A stretch of DNA of 64,000 bases from Urbifossiella limnaea (GCF_007747215.1 NZ_CP036273.1:620001-684000); one strand, 5' to 3'; counted from the first letter of the stretch, positions 1-8,597 are shown. Notes: generated from the letters alone by a model not told the origin. Numbers and translations: made by a program.

Positions 1-85
1 CACGCCGCGGCAAGGAACCCCCTCCGGGCCATGTGAACGCCCCCGGTGTCGGGGGAACCCTAGAACGAGAACCCCACAAACGCCG

Positions 86-115
86 GAAGCCCGGGGGCGG
101 CCGCCCCCGGGCTTC
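86..115 (-). terminator. Hairpin just downstream of the BBP7-like gene
   Basis: Two perfectly complementary 15-base arms (86-100 and 101-115) form a GC-only palindrome 20 bases past the minus-strand stop codon at 135. There is no clear T-run, so it may work as a Rho-dependent or stability hairpin. The rest of bases 1-134 shows no gene. Confidence 0.5.
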
Positions 116-134
116 GGTGCGTTCGGCTCCCGCC

Positions 135-1721
135 TTAGAAGCGGAGCGTGAACCCGGTGTTCAGGCCCATCAGCCAGAAGTCGTCCTGGTTGAAGAACGT
201 CTGCCGGACCAGCGGGCGGTTCGTGCCGAAGTTCGGGCTGAACGGCACCGTCGCGCTGTTCACCGTCGTCGTGAACTCGTTCGCCGGGCGGGCCACCTTG
301 TCGATGTAGATGAGGTTGTAGCCCACGTGGAACGACAGGCTCTGGGTCACCGCCAGGCCGAGGTTCAGGTTCATCTCCGGGATCACCGCGAACTCGTCGT
401 TGTTGTACCGGCCGATGTTCGAGGCGTTGGCGTACAGCCCGCCGAACGTCCGCCCGCTGACCAGCGGGATCGGCGCCGACACCGCGCCCGGCTGGATGTC
501 GGTGTACCCGGTGATCTCCAGTTCCTGCCGCATGTGCCCGATGGCGATCTTGCCGCTGGCCCCGAACGTGAACATGCCGTGACGGAACTCGGCCCGCAGG
601 CCGGTGTTCAACCCGTGGAACTGGTTCCGCGTGCGGATCGTGTCGGTGATCGACACCGTGTGGCCGCTCGGCACCGTCAGCCCGCCGACGTTCACCACCC
701 CCGGCACGACCGTGACGCCCGTCACCGTCACCTGGCCGAACGGCCCCACGGTGGTGTTCGGGATGATCGTCCCGCCCGGCGTCAGGCGCGTCACGCTGCT
801 GGCGCGGAACACCTCGTCCAGCTCCAGGTAGCGGTAGCCGGCGAGGACCTCGATCGTGCAGTTCTTGCTGCACCCGGGCTCGGACCGGTACAGGTTCACC
901 ACCGCGTCGGCCTCGACGCCCCACACCTGCGTGCTGTTCAGGAACGACGCCCGCCCCTGCCCGACGGTCGGGCTAGCCACCACCAGCGTGGTGACGACGT
1001 TCGGGGCGGCCGAGTCGCGGAACGGCCGGGCCAGCAGCGGGATGCCCGACGGCGACGTGACCTCGGTGATCCGCTGCACGCCGTTCTCGGTGACGAACCC
1101 GCTCCCCTCGAACCCGAACCGGCGGTCGGCGTCGCCGTAGAACCCGGCGGTGACGCGGCCGCCGTTGAGCGGGTTGACGTCGACGTCGCCGCCGCCGGCC
1201 AGCACCAGCGTGCTACCCGCGCTCGGCAGGCCGAGTTGGGAGGGGGCGCTGGTGGTGAGCAGCGGGGCCGAGTAGCTCTGGCTCTTCGAGTACATCAGGA
1301 GGTACTCGTAGGTCATCCAGAAGTGCGGGGCGCCGCCCGCGCCGCCCGCGCCGCCCATGCCGGGGCCGCCGGCCGGCTCCCACAGCGGGGCGCCGTACGG
1401 GCCCGGCGGCGGGTACATCGGGCCGGGCGGCGGGCCGAACCCGGCCATCGGGCCGAAGCCCTGCGGGTCGCCGGACGGGCCGGGCGCGATCGGCGGCATG
1501 ATCGCCGGCGGCAGCGAGTGAAACCCCGAGGCCGGGGCGCCGGGGCCGCCCGGCGGCAGCCCGACGCCGGGCGGGACCGGCCCGAAGCCCTGCGCCGGCA
1601 CGAGCCCGGCCGCCGAGCCGAGGGCCGCCGGCGCCGGCGGGTCGGCGGTGGGGGACTGGCCCCACGCCCCGCCGGCCCCGACGGCCACCCCCGCGATCGC
1701 TCCCCACATCCGCTTACGCAT
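135..1721 (-). CDS. BBP7 family outer-membrane beta-barrel protein
   Basis: A 528-aa exported protein with an N-terminal signal peptide (MRKRMWGAIAGVAVGAGGAW, then a Gln-Ser-Pro cleavage region). Residues about 25-125 are rich in Pro, Gly and Ala and look like a flexible passenger or linker. The remainder is built of short amphipathic strands, and the protein ends in an aromatic residue (GLNTGFTLRF), as outer-membrane barrels do. The length, the Pro/Gly head and the ending match the planctomycete BBP7 family, which is thought to lie in the outer membrane; its exact role is unknown. It is a single gene preceded by a REP-like hairpin region. The family call is from recognition, not a search. 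Confidence 0.8.
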   Translation of the reverse strand: MRKRMWGAIAGVAVGAGGAWGQSPTADPPAPAALGSAAGLVPAQGFGPVPPGVGLPPGGPGAPASGFHSLPPAIMPPIAPGPSGDPQGFGPMAGFGPPPGPMYPPPGPYGAPLWEPAGGPGMGGAGGAGGAPHFWMTYEYLLMYSKSQSYSAPLLTTSAPSQLGLPSAGSTLVLAGGGDVDVNPLNGGRVTAGFYGDADRRFGFEGSGFVTENGVQRITEVTSPSGIPLLARPFRDSAAPNVVTTLVVASPTVGQGRASFLNSTQVWGVEADAVVNLYRSEPGCSKNCTIEVLAGYRYLELDEVFRASSVTRLTPGGTIIPNTTVGPFGQVTVTGVTVVPGVVNVGGLTVPSGHTVSITDTIRTRNQFHGLNTGLRAEFRHGMFTFGASGKIAIGHMRQELEITGYTDIQPGAVSAPIPLVSGRTFGGLYANASNIGRYNNDEFAVIPEMNLNLGLAVTQSLSFHVGYNLIYIDKVARPANEFTTTVNSATVPFSPNFGTNRPLVRQTFFNQDDFWLMGLNTGFTLRF

Positions 1722-2148
1722 GGCACGCTCCTGCTCGGCCTGCCGTGGCGGGACCAGGCGGCCGGTGGCCGGTCCATCCCCCAGTACGGTGGCGTGGGGG
1801 CGGGCCGACCCGCCGCGCGGGCGTCCCCCGACGGCCCACCCCTCACACCACCTGGCGTCCTGCTAGCCGCTACGATCGGCACGCCCGACGCGCCGGCTTG
1901 AGGGGGAATTCCGACCGAGCCGGTTGCGCCGCCGGCGCGGCCCCCGGCCAGCTTGCCCAGCTTGCCGCGGCGCGACCTTCGGGCGAGGTTCATTGTTTCT
2001 CTCCGACCCCCCCCGGGGGGTCACGAGAAGCAATGAGTCGACGACACGAAAGAGTGTCGGAGTGACGCGCGGGCGAAAGTTGCGACGGGTCAACGGATTG
2101 TGTAGTCGCTGCGGAATTGCCTGCGACTCGATCGGGCTCCGGGCTTGC
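1722..2148. other. Intergenic region with small hairpins, no gene
   Basis: This spacer lies upstream of the BBP7-like gene. It holds a hairpin at 1991-2036, whose outer arms (CATTGTTTCTC and GAGAAGCAATG) pair 10 of 11 and whose core is GACCCCCC/GGGGGGTC, and a small stem at about 2042-2060 (CGACAC/GTGTCG). I could not identify a convincing promoter or a small protein gene. Confidence 0.5.
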
Positions 2149-2213
2149 GCCCGGAGGGCGTCGGCGTGTCGCCCCGGGTGCAACCTGGGGCGACACGCCG
2201 ACGCCCTCCGGGC
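2149..2213. repeat. 65-bp inverted repeat (REP-like)
   Basis: Perfect 27-base arms (2149-2175 and 2187-2213) flank an 11-base centre. The left arm overlaps a smaller hairpin (TCCGGGC TTGC GCCCGGA, about 2138-2155). It lies downstream of the TIGR03067 gene and upstream of the BBP7 gene, so it may end transcription of the former. The GGGC-TTGC-GCCC core recurs in the 15.5-kb repeat. Confidence 0.75.
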
Positions 2214-2263
2214 TCCGATTCAATGCTCCCCGGCTCTCACGGGGCTCGGCTCGCCCCGTGGCG

Positions 2264-2734
2264 TCACTTGTCCGCCTTCTTCCGCTTGAGCGTGAACATC
2301 ACCAGTTCGGGCGTCCCCTTCTCGGACGCGAACTTCGTCGGCCGCTCCTTCCCGCCCTCGTCGCCCAGGCACAGCTTCAGCGTGTCGCCCTTCGCCTCGT
2401 AGATGCCGGGCTGCACCTTCCCCTTGCCGCGGCCCTCGGTGATGTGCAGGTCCACCGTCGCCGGCTTGGCCTTGGCGTCGAACTTGAACGTCCCCGACTC
2501 GGCCTCCGGCCCGGCCTTGAAGGCGTAGGTGTCGGCCTTGAACGTCATCGTCGGGTTGAGGTCCTTGAGGAACGGGGTCACGTCCTCCCCGCCGATCTGC
2601 AGCTCGACGACCTCCCACGCCCCCTCGAACGGGCTGGCCGCCTTGGGGTCGGCCTTCTGGGCGGGGGCGGCGGTCGGGCCGAGGCCGACGGCCATCACCG
2701 CCAGGCCGAACAGGTACGCACCGGTCACGCGCAT
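2264..2734 (-). CDS. TIGR03067 domain secreted protein
   Basis: A 156-aa protein with a signal peptide (hydrophobic stretch at residues 7-25, cleavage likely after AAPAQ). The body fits TIGR03067, a planctomycete-rich family of small lipocalin-like proteins: an opening FEGAWEVVELQIGGED, a middle FKADTYAFKAGPEAESGTFKFDAKAKP with the family's D-x-x-x-x-P ending, then IYEAKGDTLKLCLG. Function is unknown and extracytoplasmic location is inferred from the signal. The gene follows the phosphatase gene on the same strand after a 66-bp gap and may be co-transcribed with it. Confidence 0.85.
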   Translation of the reverse strand: MRVTGAYLFGLAVMAVGLGPTAAPAQKADPKAASPFEGAWEVVELQIGGEDVTPFLKDLNPTMTFKADTYAFKAGPEAESGTFKFDAKAKPATVDLHITEGRGKGKVQPGIYEAKGDTLKLCLGDEGGKERPTKFASEKGTPELVMFTLKRKKADK

Positions 2735-2800
2735 CGAACGTCCTCGTCGGGGGTGAGCGAAACGGGAGGGGCGGGCGTTTTATACGGCGCCGGTTCGCCC

Positions 2801-4072
2801 TCACCCCCGCCGCGCCGGCCGCTTGCCGAACGTCGCCGTCACGTCGGCCACCTTGCCGCTCTCGTCCAGCGCCACGTGGAACCGCCGGTCGCCCTCCAGC
2901 CGGTGGAGCGAGACGTGGTACGCCCGGCCCACGCTCGCCAGGTACGGCCGCTTCTCCGGCGACACCGGCGGCCGCAGCATCCCCCACGAGCCGTCGCCCA
3001 GGTACAGCACGCCGTTCTTGTCGGGGCGGCCGTCCTTCAAGGGGTGGGTCCGCTTGAACGTGTGGTCGTGGTGCTCCAGCACCACGTCCACGTTGTGCCG
3101 CTCGAACAGCGGGCACCAGTACCGCCGGTTGCCGTCGCCGGTGCCGGACAGGCCCATCACGCCGGTCCCGGTCGGCGCCCGGTACGACGGGTACGCCGGG
3201 ACGTGGTTCGCCACGATCAGGTGCGGCCGGTCCTGCCGCGCGGCCAGCGCCCCGCCGAGCCAGTCGGCCTGCGCCCCGCCGACCGGCGACACGTGGCCGG
3301 TGTCCAGCAGCACCAGGCTGAGGTAGTCGCCGAAGTCGAGCGCGGCGTAGCTCGTCTCGGGGTACAGGCCGTCGAACAGCGGGAAGTAGTACGTCGCGGC
3401 GGCGCGGCTCCTGGCGTACCCGCCCTTCACCTCGTGGTTCCCGAGGCACGTCACCAGCGGGATGAGGCGGCCCTGCGGGTCCACCATGTGCTGGCCGTAG
3501 TTCTTCAGGAAGCCCAGCGCCGTGCGGGCCGACGTGCCGTTGTCGTACCCCAGGTCGCCGGCGATCAGCGCGAAGTGCGGCTCCTGCTTCGCCGCCAGGA
3601 TGTTGTTGGCGACGGCGTGCGCGTTCACCCCGCAGTCGCCGCCGGACACGAACGTGAACGTGTCGGTGGCCTTCGCCGGCATCGTGCGGAAGCGGTAGGT
3701 GCGCGGGTGGCCGTCCACCCGGAACAGGTACTCGGTGCCGGGGACGAGGCCGGTGAGCTCGGCCCGGTAGACGACCCACGGGCTGTCGCCGAACGGCCGG
3801 GTGGCGGTCGGCGTGGCGCCGTCCCACGAGAACGCCGTGAGCCGGCCGTGGCGGACGGTCGGGGCGACGCCGGGGTAGCCGACCCACTGCACGACGACGG
3901 TGCGCGTCGGGTCCTGGGCGTAGGTGAGGAACAGGCTGTCGATCCCCGGCATGGGGACTTCGCGCGGCGGCGGGGCGACGGGGAGGCGTTCGGCGGCGGC
4001 GGTTGCGGCGGGGGCGGCGGCGAGGGCCGCCAGCGAGGCGCCGAGAAAGCCCCGGCGGTCGAGCGGGTGCAT
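2801..4072 (-). CDS. Purple-acid-phosphatase-like metallophosphoesterase, Tat-exported
   Basis: A 423-aa secreted phosphoesterase. The N-terminus carries a twin-arginine signal (DRRGFLGAS, residues 5-13, then an Ala-rich h-region). Residues about 40-130 resemble the N-terminal fibronectin-like domain of purple acid phosphatases. The catalytic domain shows the metal-ligand motifs in order: GDCG (145-148), GDLGYDN (172-178), GNHE (211-214), ANH (288-290) and HHDHTFKR (334-341). It should hydrolyse phosphomonoesters outside the cytoplasm with a two-metal centre, likely for phosphate scavenging; the substrate is not shown. The start is the ATG that begins the Tat signal, although no clear ribosome binding site precedes it. 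Confidence 0.88.
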   Translation of the reverse strand: MHPLDRRGFLGASLAALAAAPAATAAAERLPVAPPPREVPMPGIDSLFLTYAQDPTRTVVVQWVGYPGVAPTVRHGRLTAFSWDGATPTATRPFGDSPWVVYRAELTGLVPGTEYLFRVDGHPRTYRFRTMPAKATDTFTFVSGGDCGVNAHAVANNILAAKQEPHFALIAGDLGYDNGTSARTALGFLKNYGQHMVDPQGRLIPLVTCLGNHEVKGGYARSRAAATYYFPLFDGLYPETSYAALDFGDYLSLVLLDTGHVSPVGGAQADWLGGALAARQDRPHLIVANHVPAYPSYRAPTGTGVMGLSGTGDGNRRYWCPLFERHNVDVVLEHHDHTFKRTHPLKDGRPDKNGVLYLGDGSWGMLRPPVSPEKRPYLASVGRAYHVSLHRLEGDRRFHVALDESGKVADVTATFGKRPARRG

Positions 4073-4168
4073 GGGGAGGGGTCCGAAGGCGGGGGGAGCG
4101 AGTCCAACTGATATTCAACACCGGCGGCTGTCACGAGTCTCGCGGCAACCCGGGAATTCGTCCAACTT

Positions 4169-5311
4169 TCACGCCCCCGTCACCTCCCGCAGCGCCTCGA
4201 TCAGCCGGTCGATCTCCGCTTCCGTCGTGAACGGCCCCGGGCTGACGCGCACCAGCCCGTCCGGCGCCGTGCCGAGCGCCTTGTGGACGTACGGCGAGCA
4301 GTGCAGCCCGGCCCGCACGGCGATCTCGAACGAGGCGTCGAGGATGCCGCCGAGGTCTGGCGCGGGAATGTCGGCGTGGCGGAAGCTGACCGCGCCCACG
4401 CGGCGGGCCGGGTCGGCGTGACCGAACACCTCGAACCCCGGCATCTCCAGCAGCGCCGCCCACAGCCGGTCGCACAGCTCCACCTCGTGCCGGTGGATCG
4501 CCGCCAGGCCGCGCTCTTCCACGAAGTCCAGCCCCGCGACGAGCCCGGCGATGCCGAGGACGTTCGGCGTGCCGCCTTCGAGCAGGTGCGGGAACTCGGC
4601 GGGCTGCGTGGGGGTGAGCGAGTCGCCGCCGGTGCCGCCCTCGCGCCACGGCTTCACCGCGGTGCGCGGCCCGGCGTAGAGGCCGCCGGTGCCGGTCGGC
4701 CCGAGCAGCGACTTGTGGCCCGGGAACGCCAGCAGGTCGATGCACATCGCTTGCACGTCCACGGGGATCACGCCGGCGGTCTGGGCGGCGTCCACGAGGA
4801 ACAGGGCGTCGCGCTCGCGGACCAGCCGGCCGATCTCGGCGACGGGCTGGACGGTGCCGAGGACGTTGCTGGCGTGCGTGAGCGCGACGAGCCGCGTGGC
4901 GGGGGTGAAGGCGGCCTTCACGGCGTCGGGGTCGAGGGTGCCGGTGCGGTCGGCGGCGACGCGGGTGAGGGTGATGACGCCGGCCTCGGCGAGGGCGACG
5001 AGCGGCCGCGACACGCTGTTGTGTTCGAGGTCCGACGTGACGACGTGGTCGCCGGGCTTGAGGACGCCCTTGACGGCCATGTTGAGGGCGTCGGTGGCGT
5101 TGAGGGTGAAGACGAACCGCTCGGGGGAGCGGCCGTTGAAGAAGCGGTTGAGGCGGTGGCGGGCGTCGGCGACGGTGTGCTCGGCGGCCTGGGCCATGCG
5201 GTGGCCGGACCGCCCGGGGTTGGCAAGGGTGGTGCGGGCGAACCGGTCGAGGGCGGCGTACACCCCCTCGGGCTTGGGGAAGCTGGTGGCCGCGTTGTCG
5301 AGGTAGGTCAT
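4169..5311 (-). CDS. Class V aminotransferase, cysteine desulfurase (SufS/CsdB-like)
   Basis: A 380-aa PLP enzyme beginning at the typical MTYLDNAATS. It has the class V landmarks: EHNS (96-99), DAAQTAG (174-180), the PLP lysine in FPGHKS (Lys200) and a C-terminal catalytic cysteine in RAGLHCSPYVH (Cys338). It most resembles the TIGR01977 group, which mobilises sulfur from cysteine as a persulfide. The start overlaps the stop of the upstream 109-aa gene by 4 bases (ATGA), so the two are translationally coupled. It may supply sulfur to carriers such as the MoaD-like protein 3.5 kb upstream on the same strand, but that link is inference. Confidence 0.88.
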   Translation of the reverse strand: MTYLDNAATSFPKPEGVYAALDRFARTTLANPGRSGHRMAQAAEHTVADARHRLNRFFNGRSPERFVFTLNATDALNMAVKGVLKPGDHVVTSDLEHNSVSRPLVALAEAGVITLTRVAADRTGTLDPDAVKAAFTPATRLVALTHASNVLGTVQPVAEIGRLVRERDALFLVDAAQTAGVIPVDVQAMCIDLLAFPGHKSLLGPTGTGGLYAGPRTAVKPWREGGTGGDSLTPTQPAEFPHLLEGGTPNVLGIAGLVAGLDFVEERGLAAIHRHEVELCDRLWAALLEMPGFEVFGHADPARRVGAVSFRHADIPAPDLGGILDASFEIAVRAGLHCSPYVHKALGTAPDGLVRVSPGPFTTEAEIDRLIEALREVTGA

Positions 5312-5637
5312 CGGGGTAAATGCTCGGTCTGGCTTGCCGCCCCGAACCGGCTGTGAAGCACGGCCCAGAGCGAATGGCCGTATCGTGCCGCGGGCAGGAT
5401 CGTATCGAGGAACACGTAGAGCCGGTGCTGCTGCGATTCAGGCAGGTCGTCCGCCGAGAACCGCACGTCCCGCCGGTTACTTGCTGGCGGGTGGTAGCCG
5501 TGATCCACGAATCGCCACCACGTCAGGCGGTCGGCCCACACTTCGCGGGGGATGCCGATGGCGACCAACTCGGCCTCGTGCGCCCGCACCCAGCGGCGCC
5601 ATTCGAGTTCGGCATCGTGGTCGCGCCGGAAGCTCAT
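5308..5637 (-). CDS. Conserved hypothetical protein, 109 aa
   Basis: A 109-aa soluble protein without signal or membrane segment, rich in charged and aromatic residues (ELEWRRWVRAHEAEL near the N-terminus). I do not recognise a family. It sits 6 bases downstream of the 105-aa gene and overlaps the cysteine desulfurase start by 4 bases, so the three form one transcription unit. A role with the desulfurase or its PLP/sulfur chemistry is possible but is only suggested by position. Confidence 0.65.
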   Translation of the reverse strand: MSFRRDHDAELEWRRWVRAHEAELVAIGIPREVWADRLTWWRFVDHGYHPPASNRRDVRFSADDLPESQQHRLYVFLDTILPAARYGHSLWAVLHSRFGAASQTEHLPR

Positions 5638-5643
5638 CGGGTG

Positions 5644-5961
5644 TCACGCCGCTCGGCGGATCGGTCCGTACTTGGCGGGGTCGTCCCGCTCGAGCCGCTC
5701 GACGAACGCCCGCATGTACTCGGCGTCGAACGGGCCGATCCGGTCCCGTTCGGCTAACAGCGCGTCGATCACGGCGAGCACGCTCGCCGCGCTATGACAC
5801 GGCCCGGTCGTGCCTCGCCGCTGTCGGTGACGGGCGAGTGCCGCGGCGTCCCGCGGGTCCAGAGACCCGAGCGCGTTCCCGTCCGGCCCGCGCACGGTCA
5901 CTTGCTCGCTCGCGCCGGTCAGCACCCGGACCTGTTCCTCGGTCAGCACGAGATCGGGCAT
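5644..5961 (-). CDS. Conserved hypothetical protein, 105 aa
   Basis: A 105-aa cytoplasmic protein starting MPDLVLTEEQVRVLTG. The start is fixed by a perfect AAGGAGGT ribosome binding site at 5967-5974, 5 bases before the ATG; an upstream in-frame ATG would lie before that site and is rejected. The protein contains a segment rich in Arg and His (AALARHRQRRG) and an acidic helix near the end (YMRAFVERLERDD). No family recognised. It heads the three-gene unit ending in the cysteine desulfurase. Confidence 0.65.
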   Translation of the reverse strand: MPDLVLTEEQVRVLTGASEQVTVRGPDGNALGSLDPRDAAALARHRQRRGTTGPCHSAASVLAVIDALLAERDRIGPFDAEYMRAFVERLERDDPAKYGPIRRAA

Positions 5962-6037
5962 GGCGCACCTCCTTGCGGTATCGTACCCGTCCCGCCAAGG
6001 TCGCGTCACGGCAACAGGCTCCGGCCGCGACGACCCG

Positions 6038-6670
6038 TCACCCGCCGGGCGGGAGAACGTCTTTCAACGAGAGCTTGCCAAGCACCTTCCCCTCGGTCAC
6101 GACCGGCACCTTGTCCGACAGGCCGTAGCCGGCGCACTCCAGGTACTTGGCGCGCCGGCCCCCGCGGGGGCGGGTGTAGACCTCGATCCGGTTCTCTTCG
6201 AGCACCACCAGCCAATACTCGGGCACCCCGGCCCGGGCGTAGAGGGCGAGTTTATCCCCGCGGTCGTAGGCCAGGGTCGTGTCGGCGACTTCCACCACGA
6301 AGAAGATGTCCGCGGGGACCGGGTGGGTCGTGAAGTACCGGTCTTCCGGGCCGCGGCTGACGGTCAGGTCCGGTTCCGGCTCGCTGTCCGCGGTGGTAAT
6401 CGGTTGTTGCACCCCGACCACGGCCGCCTCGCCGACGACCCGCTGGAGCCGCTTGTCCAGCCGCCGGACGACGCTCGCGTGGGTCGGGTTGGTGGGCATC
6501 TTGGGGACGATCCAGCCGCGGATGAGTTCGACCCGTTCGCCCGTTTTCAGTATTCCGGCCTGGATCAACTGATGGTACTCATCGACCGTAAACCGCCGGA
6601 CCGGTAGGGGTGGGTACGCCGGGGGCAGCCGGGGCGGTGGCGGCCGGGTGACGCGGGCGGCGGAACTCAT
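6038..6670 (-). CDS. Uma2 family (DUF820) putative endonuclease
   Basis: A 210-aa protein of the Uma2/DUF820 family, which has a PD-(D/E)XK nuclease fold and is greatly expanded in cyanobacteria and planctomycetes. Recognisable parts are the N-terminal FTVDEYHQLIQAGILKTGERVELIRGWIVPKM, the catalytic-type EPDLTVSRG followed by FVVEVADTTLAYDRGDKLALYARAGVPEYWLV, and the IEVYTRP strand. The acidic residues of EPDL and the E-x-D...K of EVADTTLAYDRGDK are present, so the nuclease centre looks intact. Biological targets are not known. Confidence 0.9.
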   Translation of the reverse strand: MSSAARVTRPPPPRLPPAYPPLPVRRFTVDEYHQLIQAGILKTGERVELIRGWIVPKMPTNPTHASVVRRLDKRLQRVVGEAAVVGVQQPITTADSEPEPDLTVSRGPEDRYFTTHPVPADIFFVVEVADTTLAYDRGDKLALYARAGVPEYWLVVLEENRIEVYTRPRGGRRAKYLECAGYGLSDKVPVVTEGKVLGKLSLKDVLPPGG

Positions 6671-6704
6671 TCGGCACCTCCGTTCGGCGGGCGGCCGTGC
6701 CCGG

Positions 6705-6977
6705 TCAGAACCACTGCTTCTCGCCGACCTGGTACGTCTGGTAGAATTCCTTGTCGCTCTTGGTCAGGTAGATGATCCCCTCGATCAGCCCGATGATGCT
6801 GCCGAACCCGCAGGTCACGAACGTCACGATGAGCTGGATGATGCCGGTCTTGGTGTACCCGAGGTAGAACTTGTGGACGCCCAGGCCGCCGAGCAGGATG
6901 CCCAGGATGCCGGCCACCACCTTCTTGTTCTCCTGAACAGGCGCGGGGGTGTCGTCGTAGTCGTCGTCGCGGGCCAT
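6705..6977 (-). CDS. TM2 domain-containing membrane protein
   Basis: A 90-aa inner-membrane protein. The start is the ATG of MARDDDYDDTPAP, preceded by a GGAGG site about 6 bases upstream; the longer frame is rejected. A short acidic cytoplasmic head is followed by a TM2 domain: KKVVAGILGILLGGLGVHKF, YLGYTKTGIIQL and VTFVTCGFGSIIGLIEGIIY. The FY-x-G-x-x-x-x-G turn between helices is typical. Function of bacterial TM2 proteins is unclear. The gene lies 117 bases downstream of the ThiF-like gene on the same strand. Confidence 0.9.
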   Translation of the reverse strand: MARDDDYDDTPAPVQENKKVVAGILGILLGGLGVHKFYLGYTKTGIIQLIVTFVTCGFGSIIGLIEGIIYLTKSDKEFYQTYQVGEKQWF

Positions 6978-7094
6978 GAGCGATCCTCCGGAGTCGGCGT
7001 GTGCGGGAGCGGGGGCAAGAAACAACGCGGGGCTATCATCCCCGCGGGGGTGCTAACTTCAAGGGGAAAGTGGCGAAGGACGCCCCACGAGCTG

Positions 7095-8153
7095 TCAGTG
7101 GCCGACGTACTTCGCGTACAGCGTCCGGGCGCGGTCCGTCTCGCTGGTGCCCTTGATGATCGCCCGGCCGTCGGGGAACACGGTGAACTCGAACGGGTCG
7201 CCCTTCTCCTCCACCTGGAACTTCAGCAGGAACTTGTTGAACGTCACGCTCCCGCTCGCCCGCAGCGTCGCCGCCAGCTGGTCGAAGTCGAGCCGGTTCG
7301 CCGCCCGGTGGCTCACCTGCACCGCGTTCCGCCCGCACAGCGTCGTCGTCTGCGTGCCGTGGGCGCCGTCCAGCCACTCGAACTGCCGCTTCGCGCAGCA
7401 CGGGCACTCGCCCTTGCGGCCCTTCAGCGGCGCGATCTTGCGGCGGCGGTTCACGTTCTCCCACACGTCGAGCTCCAGCAACTCGCGGTTGATCGCCGCG
7501 GCGTTGCCGCTGAGAATCTTCAGCGCCTCCGTCGCCTGGTAGCTGGCGACGATGTTCACCGTCGGGGCCAGCACGCCGGCCGTCTCGCAGGTGCCCACGT
7601 CGCCGGGGTTCGGCGCCGCCTCGAACACGCACCGCAGGCACGGCGTCTCGCCGGGGATGATGGTCATCGTCATCCCCTGGCTGCCGACGGCGCCGCCGTA
7701 CACCCACGGCTTGCCGAGCTTCACCGCCACGTCGTTGATGAGGTAGCGCACCTCGAAGTTGTCCGACCCGTCCAGGATCAGGTCGGCGTCGCGGGTCAGG
7801 TCCTCGATGTTGGTGCGGTCGATGTCGGCGACCACCGGCTCCACGGTCACGGTGCTGTTGATCTGCCGCATCTTCGTCGCGGCGGCCTCGGCCTTCGGCA
7901 GGTTGTTCGCCACGTCCGACTCGTCGAACAGCACCTGCCGCTGGAGGTTGGACGGCTCGACGAAGTCGCGGTCCACGACGCGGATGAACCCGACGCCGGC
8001 GCGGACGAGCACGTTGGCCAGCACGGTGCCGAGCGCCCCGCACCCGCACAGCGTGACCCGCGACGCGAGGAGCTTCAGCTGGCCGGCCTTGCCCATGCCC
8101 GGGAAGCGCATCTGGCGGGAGTAGCGGTCGAGCGGAGAGGCGTCGGGGCTCAT
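7095..8153 (-). CDS. ThiF/MoeB/HesA-type E1-like adenylyltransferase
   Basis: A 352-aa E1-like enzyme expected to adenylate the C-terminal glycine of a small sulfur-carrier protein. It has the nucleotide-binding CGCGALG (36-42), the DRDFVEPSNLQRQ segment (61-73), the DGSDNF motif (128-133), two Zn-binding pairs CLRC (172-175) and CPCC (250-253), and Cys189 in GTCETAG. The last 90 residues (from TTLCGRNAVQV) form the extra C-terminal domain seen in ThiF/MoeB relatives; there is no rhodanese domain. The start overlaps the stop of the 114-aa gene by 4 bases. It is the last gene of the riboswitch-led cluster and its likely partner is the MoaD-like protein at 8598-8870. Confidence 0.9.
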   Translation of the reverse strand: MSPDASPLDRYSRQMRFPGMGKAGQLKLLASRVTLCGCGALGTVLANVLVRAGVGFIRVVDRDFVEPSNLQRQVLFDESDVANNLPKAEAAATKMRQINSTVTVEPVVADIDRTNIEDLTRDADLILDGSDNFEVRYLINDVAVKLGKPWVYGGAVGSQGMTMTIIPGETPCLRCVFEAAPNPGDVGTCETAGVLAPTVNIVASYQATEALKILSGNAAAINRELLELDVWENVNRRRKIAPLKGRKGECPCCAKRQFEWLDGAHGTQTTTLCGRNAVQVSHRAANRLDFDQLAATLRASGSVTFNKFLLKFQVEEKGDPFEFTVFPDGRAIIKGTSETDRARTLYAKYVGH

Positions 8154-8494
8154 GGGGTGCGGCCGATCTCGTTGGCGTTCAGGAAGTCTTGCAGGAAGCG
8201 GACGGCGTGCTTGGGCCAGCCCTCGTCCTTGCCGAAGGCGGCGAGGGTGGCGAGGTCTTCCTTCACGCGCCGCAACTCCGCCCCGCCGAGCCGCTGGAGG
8301 TAGGTGATGAGGTACTCCATCGCCTCGTCGGCCGCGGCCGGGTTCACGATGTTGGGTTCGGAGCCGTCGAGGAAGACGTAGGCGTGCAGCACCGCCAGCA
8401 GCAGTGGGTGGACGCCGAGCTCGGGCGGGATGAGCGGGAAGCCGGCGGCGCCGTCCGGAACCTCGTTGCCTTCGGGCGTTTTGTCGTCGGCCAT
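8150..8494 (-). CDS. Conserved hypothetical protein, 114 aa, in the sulfur-carrier cluster
   Basis: A 114-aa soluble, mostly helical protein starting MADDKTPEGNEVPDG. The ATG used lies to the left of the repeat array at 8504-8593; the longer frame would translate that array (PLHPLTPSPLH) and is rejected. Landmarks are a Pro/Leu segment (IPPELGVHPLLLAVLHAYVF) and a charged helix (YLQRLGGAELRRVKEDLATL). It has no JAMM or rhodanese motif, so it is not an obvious counterpart of the Mec+/HcyD peptidases found with some carrier-dependent pathways. It is translationally coupled to the E1-like gene. Function unknown. Confidence 0.7.
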   Translation of the reverse strand: MADDKTPEGNEVPDGAAGFPLIPPELGVHPLLLAVLHAYVFLDGSEPNIVNPAAADEAMEYLITYLQRLGGAELRRVKEDLATLAAFGKDEGWPKHAVRFLQDFLNANEIGRTP

Positions 8495-8503
8495 TTGCGC
8501 CTC

Positions 8504-8593
8504 GTGAAGGGGTGAAGGGGTGAGGGGGTGAAGGGGTGAGTTCAGAACCGGGTTCGTCACCCCTTCACCCCCCTCACCCCCTCACCCCTTCAC
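8504..8593. repeat. Inverted array of GGGGTGAA-type words
   Basis: The left array (8504-8540) repeats GTGAAGGG/GTGAGGGG words. A 16-base core (8541-8556, containing GAACCGGGTTC) follows, and then the reverse-complement words in 8557-8593. The whole can fold into one long hairpin. It separates the MoaD-like gene from the 114-aa gene inside the cluster and may attenuate read-through. It belongs to the same structural class as the arrays at 25.5, 27.2, 43.5 and 49.8 kb. Confidence 0.85.
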
Positions 8594-8597
8594 GGCG

